Below, in pieces: positions 18,874 through 28,356 of a stretch of 52,403 nt of DNA. The notes under the pieces are model-generated. The model saw only the letters and a list, made by a program, of their open reading frames with translations. It was not told where the DNA came from and searched no databases. This DNA is from Rhodoluna sp. Lineage in GTDB: Bacteria; Actinomycetota; Actinomycetes; Actinomycetales; Microbacteriaceae. The position numbers and the translations under genes are program-made. The stretch spans positions 1 through 52,403 of the forward strand of contig JAURIU010000004.1 of NCBI GenBank assembly GCA_030832605.1, written 5' to 3'. Every line of letters begins with the position of its first letter. Positions within the stretch are counted from its first letter, which is position 1.

Positions 18874-20025
18874 CTACTGCGTAAATCGCGTAGCCAGGTA
18901 GTGCTTGTCACGCAGCTGATACTCTGCAAGATCTTTCTCATCAACCCCGCAGAGCGCTTCAAAATAGGCGTTCTCAAAACTTAACTGGGCCGCATCTCTG
19001 ATGCCGGCGGCGCGCTGCAGAAGCTGTTCAACATATTCGGCGTGGGTGACTCCTGGAGCAAAGGTCGCTGCAACGTTTGTTTCACGCTTGTGGGCCACAA
19101 ACGCACTCGAAAAGAACCTAAGTCTCGATAACTGAATAATAGGGAGACCAAGTCGTTCTGCGGCAAACCCCAACGAGGTTGCCGTATCTAGCGAAAAGTC
19201 TCGACTCGCGGCGGGATTGCGAACGATTCTCTCGAGAAGTTCTTCTCTGGTCGAACCAATCCTCGCGGCGGTCAATGCAGCAACCTGCACCGAGTCATTT
19301 TGCTTACCCTCTCGAAACAGGTTCGACTCCTCTTCTTGTTCGAGGGCGTGCATCCAGTTCTCTTCCCTGGCAATCGACCAGAGCCCAAAACCACGCTTTG
19401 CCGCTGCAACTGCGAACCAGACGTCTGCCATGCCAGGTTTGCCAATCTCTGAGTAGCTGAGTTGCCAATACTTGCGGTTGAAAAGCAGTGTTCCGGTGCC
19501 GAGCATGTCTGCTGGAGTCAGTGCCGCAGACGCATGTGAGAAGTGCCTAAGCTGGCGACTCGATAGCAATCGCTTGACTGGCTTGGGGTACAAGGCGGCG
19601 TGTACGCCGACCGCGTTGGTCGCACCTAACAACTTTGTGACCCGCACTAGTTCGTCAATGTAATTCTCTGGGTAGTAAATGTCATCATCAACCGTTGCAT
19701 AAAAAGTGGCGCTGGTTTTGTCTAAAAAGAAAAACTTGCCGTTGTCACGAACATCCCCGTATTTCTGTGATCGGGCCACTCGTATTTTCGGGTGCTTCAA
19801 GAATTCGGGTACGACTTCGTAGTTGTTTAGGTAAACGCCCATTTCGCTTACCTGCGGCAGTAGAGCTTCAACCACCTGGCGCAAAGATTCTTGACGCGAC
19901 GGCATGCTGGCTAATCCAACAAAAACGGTGTCGACTTGGGCGTTGCTTCGCAGCATGGTGCGCAGTGGTAGCCCTAGTGGCGAACTGGCAATACGTCGCA
20001 ATGTAGAACGCAAATCTGCACCCAA
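18874..20025 (-). CDS. Glycosyltransferase (GT-A-like)
   Basis: VFVGLASMPSRQESLRQVVEALLPQVSEMGVYLNNYEVVPEFL...FFFLDKTSATFYATVDDDIYYPENYIDELV (DxD-like motif). Confidence 0.75.
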   Translation of the reverse strand: MGADLRSTLRRIASSPLGLPLRTMLRSNAQVDTVFVGLASMPSRQESLRQVVEALLPQVSEMGVYLNNYEVVPEFLKHPKIRVARSQKYGDVRDNGKFFFLDKTSATFYATVDDDIYYPENYIDELVRVTKLLGATNAVGVHAALYPKPVKRLLSSRQLRHFSHASAALTPADMLGTGTLLFNRKYWQLSYSEIGKPGMADVWFAVAAAKRGFGLWSIAREENWMHALEQEEESNLFREGKQNDSVQVAALTAARIGSTREELLERIVRNPAASRDFSLDTATSLGFAAERLGLPIIQLSRLRFFSSAFVAHKRETNVAATFAPGVTHAEYVEQLLQRAAGIRDAAQLSFENAYFEALCGVDEKDLAEYQLRDKHYLATRFTQ

Positions 20026-20212
20026 CCTGGTCTTATCCGGAGTTTCAAAAACCTTCTCTCACACCACAATAACCGCAAAAAAGTCGACATCCCATGCGAA
20101 AGTTGCTGGCTTCACCGTTCAGTGTTCGAGCCTGCCGTCTTAAATCTTGATTACTTCACCTCCGCTTTGCCAGCTGTCAAAGTTTTAGTCACCAGCGTTT
20201 CACTAAACTGTC

Positions 20213-21139
20213 ATGGTGGGAAAAATATCAAGTCATGAGCGTGCGCCCTGGAAGGCGTTCGCCATCGATCTGATGGGCAAGGTGCTTCAACGTCGCGGCT
20301 TGGTCAAACGCGCACCTAACTTTGCGCTGATCGAAGTGACCGACGCCACAACCGAAGCTTTCACGGCATCTTTGCCAAACCTCACAACCGATTTTGACTA
20401 CGTTGTTGTGCTCTGGTGTGCGACAACCGAAGAACCAAGGTTGGCAAAAAAGTTCAAGGTAGTTGGGTTCAGCGAACAATTTCAAACCCGCTGGTCACTT
20501 TTGCAGCATTGCGCGAAGGGATTCGTCTTTCCGCTTACGGCCGGTGACTCTAGGAGCCTTGACCAGCAACGGGACCTAAAGGCCCAGCTTTTCGCACACG
20601 GCGGAAACTGCATCGCCGGATACGCGCATCTGAAGCAGTTCTTAAACCCCGACGCCCCATTGGCAGCAGATTTTTCGGGACCAGTCTTGGTTTCTTCGCT
20701 CGAGGTTAACCAAGTGGTGTTCGATCAGCGCTTTCTAAAAATCAGACCGAGTGAGCTTGCGCCAGCAACCGAAACTCAAGACCTGGCGGCTCTCGCGCAA
20801 AGACGGCAAGCGCCTCTGTTGGCAATAGATGCCGGTGAACTTGCGGCGTCGCACCGCGAGCGCAAGGGTTTTGCTTGGAACGAGGAGGTTTCGCCTCGTT
20901 CATCTAGAAGCGAACTGATTGAAAGCCTCGTTCGCTTGCCGAGCCTCTCGAAGCAAATGAATGTGCGCAGGGCAAGACTTTGGAACGACATCTGGCTAGG
21001 CCTTGACTACTCGCCGGTCAGCGAAATCGCTGCAGACCAGGTACACGCGTTCGCAGCTAACCTAAACACGTCTGAGCCATCGAGCTCGGATGTTGCGAAA
21101 GCCAGAGTAGTTCTAGAGACCATCGGAGCCGCCAAATGA
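20213..21139 (+). CDS. Hypothetical protein of the polysaccharide cluster
   Basis: Full-length ORF overlapping the next GT2 gene by 4 nt (ATGA coupling); no motif recognised with confidence. Confidence 0.6.
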   Translation: MVGKISSHERAPWKAFAIDLMGKVLQRRGLVKRAPNFALIEVTDATTEAFTASLPNLTTDFDYVVVLWCATTEEPRLAKKFKVVGFSEQFQTRWSLLQHCAKGFVFPLTAGDSRSLDQQRDLKAQLFAHGGNCIAGYAHLKQFLNPDAPLAADFSGPVLVSSLEVNQVVFDQRFLKIRPSELAPATETQDLAALAQRRQAPLLAIDAGELAASHRERKGFAWNEEVSPRSSRSELIESLVRLPSLSKQMNVRRARLWNDIWLGLDYSPVSEIAADQVHAFAANLNTSEPSSSDVAKARVVLETIGAAK

Positions 21140-23430
21140 CAGCGGGTAAGAAAGCATCAAGCGGATCCGCTCTTTCAAGGCTTGTTGCCGCTGCCAAGAA
21201 TGAGTATGACTACCCAAACATCAGCCAAGAGCACCTAAATGCATCTTTCGACGCGACCATTACCGAGATCACCAACATCGCAGAAAGCCTTCACGATGCC
21301 CGACAGAGCTCGGCTCAAGACGAGTCCGAGTTGGTTGAACTTCAGCGACTGATTTCGAACGAGGGCGGGCACATCCATCGCGGGGCAACCATTCCCCTGC
21401 TGCAGCGGTGCGCGAGGCGAGAGGACGACCTAGAGGTTCTGCAAAGGAGAGTCGCAAGGGCCCAGTTCAGGTTGAAAACGCTTCAGAGCGAAACCTGGGT
21501 GCTTTATGAAACATCCCTTGAAGGGTTGAAGACTCAGGAATCAAAGCTTGATGCGCTACTAACGCGTCTCGAGCAAACCCAGAAATACACCGCACAGCAG
21601 ACCGCAAGATTACAGAGCTTGCTGCAGTTAGCCGACACTATTGAAAAGCTAGCCGCATGCCGCACGCAACTGAACGCAGGCTATCGAGCTCTCGCACTGA
21701 AAGACCTTCTCGCTGAAGCTTACGGGCCGACGGCGCAGTCAGCATCCCGTCGTGTGGCGTTGGTTATTCTGACTAGGTGGGCTAAGGCGCAAAAAATTGA
21801 GCCTTGGTATGAGATTTTTGAAAGTCACTACAACTTGTTGAAGGCTAGGCTTGCCGATGCTGAGGGCAAGAGTGGCAAACCAGTTGCCCGAGCCAAGGCA
21901 AACGAATTCTTTCGTGCCGGGGGTATTGAATTACTGCTAGACGCTGCATCTGGTGCCACCCGCGATCGCGATGATTTTCTGATTTTGGGCAACCAGGTGG
22001 GGCGCGCTGTTCAGGTTTTGCAGCAGGACGGCCGCTACCGCGGTGCGGTGCAGATTGCCTGGCTGAACGCAGCTCTTGCCTTAGACAATCTTGAGCCAGT
22101 TTCATTTTTCGAAGCGGACAAAGACAGTTTTGACCTTCTGCATTGCGAGATTGATGCTCAGGAGTACGTTGAAGACGGACCACTGGTTTCTGTGCTGGTG
22201 CCTGCCTACAACAGCCAAGCTTGGTTACCCACAGCCATCAATTCGTTGCTGCAGCAAACTTGGAAAAATCTTGAAATTGTCATTGCTGATGACCAGAGCA
22301 CCGATAACACCTTCGAGGTGGCCAAAAAGTTTGCGGCGAAGCATCCGAGGGTAAAGGTTTTGCAAAACGCTGTCAACGCTGGCCCTTATGTGGCTAGAAA
22401 CCTTGCCCTGAGCAACAGCAGTGGTGTTTTTGTTACGGTACACGACGCTGATGACTGGTCACATCCGCGAAAAATCGAACGCCAAGTGTCGGGTCTGCTC
22501 AACAGGCCGGATGTTCTCGCCAATACCTCGCAAGCTGTGCGCGTGAATCCGACAAACCTTCAGATTCTCACCAGCGCGGGCAAAGCCATGAGGCTCAACT
22601 ACAGCTCACTGATGTTTCGTCGCGCCGAGGTAGCCTCTGCTTTGGGATTCTGGGACCCAGTGCGTTTCGGGGCTGACTCCGAGTTCATCAACCGAATCGA
22701 AGCGGTGTTTGGAGCCGACGCGATTGACCACCTAGACTCTGGCGTTCTCAGCCTGGTTCGATCGGTCGACACTTCGCTAACCGCCGGCGGTCTGAGTGAC
22801 CGACTAAAGGGCGCCCGCAAACTCTATCGAAGGCTTTTCATGGAATGGCACGCGGCTTGCGAAGCTAATCCCGACGCGCTTCGGCTCGATCCGCGCACCG
22901 CTCGAAGATTTCGGGCACCGCACGAATCTCTGGGGCTGGCGAAACCGACTGAACCACTGCCGTTGGTGTTTGTCGACGACCTAAGTGATTATGGGAATGG
23001 ATATCTGCTCAAGGCTCTCGAGGGTAGACAGCTATTGCCTGCTGGCAGCGGTTACGTGCACATGGCAAACCCGCGCTTCCCAACAGCAACAGAATCGCAA
23101 CGGTTCATACATGGAGCAATTGACGAAAACTTGGTTAGCGTTCGTTTGCTACACGAGGAATTTGGCCAGGAGCTCAAGCTGCGTTCGGAGCGAACGATTA
23201 TCACAGCATCCTGCTTGTTCGAAAAATACAATCTCATGACACCGTTTGAATCGAAAGTCATTGAGGTGCTTTTCGAAACTGAGGGCGATGTGGCCCAGCT
23301 ACGGCAAATCTTGAGAAACTGTGTGAGCACGCTAGGCACGCAGCCGACAACCCTTCTAGCCATGGACGAGCGTGTCTTAGACGCCCTGAAGCCTGCTCAG
23401 GAAGCTGGTTGGAGCTTTCGCCTGTTCTAG
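21136..23430 (+). CDS. Family 2 glycosyltransferase with long N-terminal coiled-coil/helical region (paralogue of 15297..17534)
   Basis: VSVLVPAYNSQAWLPTAINSLLQQTWKNLEIVIADDQSTDNTFEVA ... HDADDWSHPRKIERQ; shared WLNAALALDNLEPV segment. Confidence 0.87.
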   Translation: MTAGKKASSGSALSRLVAAAKNEYDYPNISQEHLNASFDATITEITNIAESLHDARQSSAQDESELVELQRLISNEGGHIHRGATIPLLQRCARREDDLEVLQRRVARAQFRLKTLQSETWVLYETSLEGLKTQESKLDALLTRLEQTQKYTAQQTARLQSLLQLADTIEKLAACRTQLNAGYRALALKDLLAEAYGPTAQSASRRVALVILTRWAKAQKIEPWYEIFESHYNLLKARLADAEGKSGKPVARAKANEFFRAGGIELLLDAASGATRDRDDFLILGNQVGRAVQVLQQDGRYRGAVQIAWLNAALALDNLEPVSFFEADKDSFDLLHCEIDAQEYVEDGPLVSVLVPAYNSQAWLPTAINSLLQQTWKNLEIVIADDQSTDNTFEVAKKFAAKHPRVKVLQNAVNAGPYVARNLALSNSSGVFVTVHDADDWSHPRKIERQVSGLLNRPDVLANTSQAVRVNPTNLQILTSAGKAMRLNYSSLMFRRAEVASALGFWDPVRFGADSEFINRIEAVFGADAIDHLDSGVLSLVRSVDTSLTAGGLSDRLKGARKLYRRLFMEWHAACEANPDALRLDPRTARRFRAPHESLGLAKPTEPLPLVFVDDLSDYGNGYLLKALEGRQLLPAGSGYVHMANPRFPTATESQRFIHGAIDENLVSVRLLHEEFGQELKLRSERTIITASCLFEKYNLMTPFESKVIEVLFETEGDVAQLRQILRNCVSTLGTQPTTLLAMDERVLDALKPAQEAGWSFRLF

Positions 23431-23436
23431 AGCGAC

Positions 23437-25121
23437 CTAGGCCGAGTAACCCGGCTGGAATGGCACACTTACGATGTATGGATTCATGCCAGATCGACGT
23501 TTGAAGTTATAGAGCCCCTCGCCACCGTTCTGGGCACCGCCGTACATCAGGTAGCGCAAGCCGGATGCTCGGCCCCAAGACTCTTGGGTGGCAAGCTCGA
23601 AGAACTTTTGAGCGACAAAGTTGACCACGCCCTCGGATAGGTGATCGGCGTGCCCCATGATTTGGGCGAACGTGGCAAATTCTCCGAAGCGAACGACCGA
23701 CAAGTAAGCAATCAATCTTCGACCGACCACTAGGTCGCCTTGGCGATGGTGCTCATCGGTAGCAAATACGCCAAAAACCTGCCGCCAGTGACGTTCACAT
23801 TTTGGGGTCGCGGGTTCGAGCATCCGAGTTGGAAGCCCGCCAAGTTCTTCGATCGATTTGGTGAGGGTCGAGCGAATAGCGCCACCCGACCGCACATCTT
23901 TCGAGGTGTTGATGTCATAGACATCGGCGGTGTGGTTTTTTAGGTTCACGCGATCAAAGGCGTAGCCGGCGCGTTCGCTCTTTTGAAATTGGTGACGGTA
24001 GGTTGCCGGTCGAGAATAGATCCACTCGGTGAAATCACCCACGGTTTCGAGATCAATCATCATGGGTGTAAAGCGCGGTGGCTCAACTTGAGTCTTGCTG
24101 CGATGCGCCTGGTAGAAGTAATTCTCGAATGCGGTCGTGGTGCTCTGCACGATTTTCAGGCAGTCGGTTGTGCATCCGCTTTCAGGGCTGTACTGCAGGT
24201 CGGGCTCGATGATTTCGGTGACAACTAGTTCAGCAAACTTGCAAGGTGCTGACCTTAGCTCTGAGCTTGGCTGGGTTGCACTCGGCACGGCTGTGGGTGT
24301 CGAATCACTCGGATGCTGTGCGCTAGGCAATTTCGCCTGGAGTTCTGTCTTCTTCGCCGCCTTTTGTGCCACGGCTTCACCGAGACCTTGCGCCATGGCA
24401 GCTTCGATCATTGCGCGATAGGTTTCAGCTTGAAAGTGGAGGGTGTTGCCCGGGCCGCAAGACCCGACATCTGCCAGTGCCAGCTGCTCTTTGTCTATAG
24501 CGCCACCGAAGAAGGTATTCGGCGCCTGCTCGGCAACCAGAGCGCCGAAACGGTAAAAGTCGCTCTGGCGATCTTCGAGCTTCGGGAAGTAGTCAACCTG
24601 TTGATTCAAAAACAACACGGTAGGCCTGGTGCTACCTTGCGCATCCTAGAAATGAACTCTGTGGCATTGCGCACGGCTTCGTCGAGGCTTGCCCGGCCCA
24701 GCTCGACGTGTTCTTCTAGGAATGCGGCGCGATCGATTAGGTGCTTCGGGTGAATCCAAAAACGGGGGCCGCCGGTTTTGTTCTGCCAAAGACTGAAGTT
24801 CATGTCGGCGTATGAGTCGAGCATCAGCAGGTCGGCGTCGGCACAGCCCAGCACCTCGCGGTTAGCTTGACCGGTGTAGTAGCTAGCCAGGGTTCTGGGC
24901 ATGCTCTCGACGTCAGATATCGAGTGCAAAAACTCTTCGGTGAGCACCAGGCCGTTCAGGCTGTCGAGCAATTGGGCAAAAGTCGACTTCTGGCTCTGGC
25001 GAAGGATCGGTGGTCGGTCAAATAGATCTTGATTGAGTGCGATGGCTCGACGAGAGGTGCAGTCGCCTCTAACCACAATTACAAGTGGATGATCGGCACC
25101 GGCCGTGAGCTTTTGCAGCAT
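23437..25121 (-). pseudogene. Probable single gene split by a frameshift: SGNH-like N-terminal region plus C-terminal GNAT/FemAB-like acyltransferase domain (ORFs 24606..25121 and 23437..24618)
   Basis: ORF1 ends ...APGLPCCF*, ORF2 begins (M)LFLNQQVDYFPKLEDR; +1 T in the T5 run (A5 on + at 24608..24612) gives continuous ...PGLPCCFLNQQVDYFPK...; C-terminal GLRYLMYGGAQNGGEGLYNFKRRSGMNPYIV is GNAT/FemAB-like. Confidence 0.55.
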
Positions 25122-25189
25122 TCCCCAAGTCTAACTTTTTCGCCCGCGATGCCGGCTTACCTCCAGCACCGTCGAGTCGGGTTGTTCGA

Positions 25190-26260
25190 CTACTCCTGCT
25201 CAGGAGCGACCGAAGGCGTAGGCAGGCCCTTCGAAACAAAAGCCAATGCCTCTGCCCTGACCGAGACCGGCAGCGAAGCAACCAACGTCAACGAACCCTG
25301 CGAATCTTGACGCAACAGATAGCGGGCGGTGGCTCTAGCGCCCAAATTGTCGGTTCCGAAAAGACTGATGTTCACAGGGTAGATGATTTGGTAAGGCGCT
25401 GGGGACTCGTCAAAACCGGCCGGCGGCACGGGCTTGGCCGCGAAATCGATCGATACAGTAACTGCAGTCTCGGTCTTTTTGATCTTCCATTGAGACGAAG
25501 CCGTTTGAACAGACATCATGTCTGGGGTCGCCCCAAATGGGTACTTCTCAGCATCAATGAGCAAGTTGGCAGCCATCGGGGTAACCATGGCCACGTTGCT
25601 CAGGGCGGTGAAGACTGCTCCGGGCATGAAAGCGATTGAACCCTCTGGCAGGTTTTCATAGTCGGCTACTGCTACGGTCTCACGCTCATCTAGGCTGTGC
25701 GAGAGTTCTTTGCCCGAATAGTGCTGGTACCAAACTTCGAGGGCCGCGACAGCATCTTTCTGAGCAATGTTTACAAACGTCAGTGGGCCTTCAATTGGTG
25801 CTTGGCCCGCGTTGTCGGCAAGGATCTGCGGAGCATCCCAGGTTGTAATGGTTCCATCTAGGATGCCCTGAATGGTGGCTGGGCTGAAGATCGCCGAAGC
25901 ACCAGCACTGGACGTGATCACGAATACACCCGACTCAACGGCATACGGCACTGTGGCGTATGCCGCACCGCCTGGTCCGGATAGTTCGTTGCTGCTGGCT
26001 ACGAGCTCGGCCGCTGCCGCGTCAACGATGGTGTAGCTCATGCCTGGACAGTTCATGGCGAGGTTTTCTGCCAAGAAAGGTGCACCCTCAGAAACCTCCT
26101 CGCTGAAGTAGGCGGGCACATCGCCCTCGACGCAGGTGAACGAAGCTTCTGCGAGCGCAGCCAAAGCCTCTGGAGGCATCGGCGGGTCGCAGGCGGTCAA
26201 CATAGGGCTAACGAGCAGCAAGGCTGCCGCCAACTTTATGCTCTTGATTTTGGTAGACAT
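25190..26260 (-). CDS. Second PstS-like phosphate-binding lipoprotein
   Basis: Lipobox LLLVSPMLTAC; FSPATIQGILDGTITTWDAPQIL resembles PstS; located directly downstream of pstS. Confidence 0.75.
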   Translation of the reverse strand: MSTKIKSIKLAAALLLVSPMLTACDPPMPPEALAALAEASFTCVEGDVPAYFSEEVSEGAPFLAENLAMNCPGMSYTIVDAAAAELVASSNELSGPGGAAYATVPYAVESGVFVITSSAGASAIFSPATIQGILDGTITTWDAPQILADNAGQAPIEGPLTFVNIAQKDAVAALEVWYQHYSGKELSHSLDERETVAVADYENLPEGSIAFMPGAVFTALSNVAMVTPMAANLLIDAEKYPFGATPDMMSVQTASSQWKIKKTETAVTVSIDFAAKPVPPAGFDESPAPYQIIYPVNISLFGTDNLGARATARYLLRQDSQGSLTLVASLPVSVRAEALAFVSKGLPTPSVAPEQE

Positions 26261-26300
26261 TTTGACCTCTTGCTCTGTTTTTTTCACCGTATAAATAGTA

Positions 26301-26334
26301 TTTGGGAGTAAAGGCCTAAGCCCTTACTCCCAAA
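26301..26334 (-). terminator. Hairpin between pstS and pstS2 (terminator or attenuator/RNA stabiliser)
   Basis: TTTGGGAGTAAAGGC-CTAA-GCCCTTACTCCCAAA, 15-bp stem with one mismatch. Confidence 0.7.
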
Positions 26335-26351
26335 CACTACTTAGTTTTTTG

Positions 26352-27431
26352 TTACTTGACTGTGTTCAGGATTGCGTATGCCTTGGTGCGGATCGCTCCC
26401 TGAATCGGGGTGTAACCCAGACCGTAAGAAACCGAAGGTCCACATACGTTTAGCACGTACTGTAGGAACCTCTTCACGGTCGCGCCCTTCTTGCTAACGG
26501 TCGTACCTGCGGTGTTGACTACTGCGTAGGTGATTAGGGTTGCGTTGTAGCCACCGTTTACCGCCTGGGTCCAGTTGATGTCAACGTTTCCGTTGGTCTT
26601 CACTGCAGAGGCAAGCTGTGCGTTCAAGAAAGTTGCCGAGCGCTTTGCGTCTGGTGCGTAATACTGGTTGTTCTCGTTACGAAGAAGCACGGTCTTTAGG
26701 CCGGTTGCGTCTTTGAGGTCAAGGTAACCGATTGAACCAGCGTTGTTGTTTACCGCAGTCTTGACGTTGGAGCTGCTCGTAGCTGAAGTACCAGTAGGTG
26801 TTACATCACCGGTGGCGACTGACCAGTCTGAGCTCTGGGTGAAGTCGCTGGTTGTAGCAGCTAGGTAGCCAGAAAGGTTGAAGCTGGTACCCGAACCCGC
26901 AGTGCGGTACACCGGCATGATGCTCTTTGAAGTAAGAGCGTTCAAAGCTTTCTTGACTGCGGTTGACTGAATCGCAAGAATATCTGCGTGGTTCCAGGTG
27001 GTGATGTCACCCTTGAAGATCTTCGCCAGAATCTGCGGGGTCATCTTTAGGCCGGTCACGGTCGAAAGGTTATATGCAAAAGCGATTGGACCTGAGGTGA
27101 CTGCAACATACTTTGCACCGGTTGGAAGGTTGTCTCCGTTTGCGTTTGCGTAGATGAAGTCAGTTCCACCAATTTGATACTGGCCGTTGGCAAAGTTGTC
27201 TTTACCGGTCTGTGAAGCATTTGCGGTGTAAGTAACTGTGGCAGAGGTTGGGTTGGTTGCAGTGCCGGCTGCGGCAGCAAAGTTTGTTGCACACGTTCTA
27301 ATGATTCCACCTGCGAACGACGATCCACCGCCAACTATGTTGTCTTCGACTGCTGCCGAAGCGGCTGGCACTCCGACGAATGCTGAGGCTGCTAGTGCTA
27401 GTGCGGCTACGAGGCCTACGGACTTGCGCAT
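26352..27431 (-). CDS. pstS: Phosphate ABC transporter substrate-binding protein
   Basis: Signal peptide; NIVGGGSSFAGGIIRTC; LAKIFKGDITTWNHADILAIQ; VYRTAGSGTSFNLSGYLA. Confidence 0.93.
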   Translation of the reverse strand: MRKSVGLVAALALAASAFVGVPAASAAVEDNIVGGGSSFAGGIIRTCATNFAAAAGTATNPTSATVTYTANASQTGKDNFANGQYQIGGTDFIYANANGDNLPTGAKYVAVTSGPIAFAYNLSTVTGLKMTPQILAKIFKGDITTWNHADILAIQSTAVKKALNALTSKSIMPVYRTAGSGTSFNLSGYLAATTSDFTQSSDWSVATGDVTPTGTSATSSSNVKTAVNNNAGSIGYLDLKDATGLKTVLLRNENNQYYAPDAKRSATFLNAQLASAVKTNGNVDINWTQAVNGGYNATLITYAVVNTAGTTVSKKGATVKRFLQYVLNVCGPSVSYGLGYTPIQGAIRTKAYAILNTVK

Positions 27432-27521
27432 TTTTCTCCTTTAGAAGTTTTGTTCCATTTTTGGAACAACATCAGATAACCAGCCGGTGTTTACCAACTC
27501 GTATCTCTAATCTGTATTTTT

Positions 27522-27540
27522 GGTGAACGTATAGTGAACC
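27522..27540 (-). promoter_or_regulatory. PHO box-like direct repeat upstream of pstS
   Basis: Minus strand GGTTCACTATACGTTCACC: two GTTCAC units with 11-12 nt periodicity, matching actinobacterial PhoP boxes. Confidence 0.72.
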
Positions 27541-27567
27541 CGTTTGCCATTCGGCCGAGGGTAGTCT

Positions 27568-28356
27568 CTAACCAAAGTGACCGTTAACGTAATCGTTGGT
27601 GCGGGCATCCTTCGGGCGGTTGAAGACGTCGTCGGTTGAACCAAATTCAACTACACGACCTGGCGTACCCTCTTCAGCCAAGAAGAATGCGGTTTGGTGC
27701 GCAACGCGCTGCGCTTGCTGCATGTTGTGAGTAACAATCACGATCGACATCGACTCAGATAATTCTTGGATGGTCTCTTCGATTCGTCGGGTTGAGCCTG
27801 GGTCTAGTGCAGAGCAAGGTTCATCCATGAGAATCACGTCGGGCTCCATAGCAAGCGAGCGAGCAATGCAAAGGCGCTGCTGCTGACCGCCCGAAAGTGA
27901 GGTGGCTGGGTCTGAGAGCCTGTCTTTAGCCTCATTCCACATGGATGCACGGCGAAGCGAAGACTCAACGATGTCGTCGGCGTTGTAATTCTTGCGACCG
28001 GAAAGCTTTAGGCCTGAGAGAACATTTTCGCGAATCGACATGGTCGGAAATGGGTTTGGCTTCTGAAATACCATGCCGATTTTGAGTCGCACGGTGGTTG
28101 GGTCGACCGTCGACTCATAGATGTCTTGACCGTTGAACAAAACCTTTCCTGCAAACCCAGCCCCAGGAATCAGCTCGTGCATGCGGTTGAGGGTTCGAAT
28201 AAAGGTCGACTTGCCGCAACCCGAAGGGCCGATGAGAGCGGTGACCTGGTTGACCGGAAAGGTAAGTGACACGTCACGAAGAACGTGCCTCTCTCCGAAC
28301 CAGACGTTGACGTCTTCTGAGATCAAGTGAGCGTTTTGCGTCTCTAGTTGATTCAT
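27568..28356 (-). CDS. pstB: Phosphate ABC transporter ATP-binding protein
   Basis: Walker [24 protein letters not shown]; signature [16 protein letters not shown]; Walker [14 protein letters not shown]. Confidence 0.96.
   Translation of the reverse strand: MNQLETQNAHLISEDVNVWFGERHVLRDVSLTFPVNQVTALIGPSGCGKSTFIRTLNRMHELIPGAGFAGKVLFNGQDIYESTVDPTTVRLKIGMVFQKPNPFPTMSIRENVLSGLKLSGRKNYNADDIVESSLRRASMWNEAKDRLSDPATSLSGGQQQRLCIARSLAMEPDVILMDEPCSALDPGSTRRIEETIQELSESMSIVIVTHNMQQAQRVAHQTAFFLAEEGTPGRVVEFGSTDDVFNRPKDARTNDYVNGHFG

Noticed and set aside
10451-25121. Polysaccharide cluster as a mobile genomic island
   Set aside because: No integrase, transposase, tRNA or flanking direct repeats seen; the glycan genes alone do not show recent mobility
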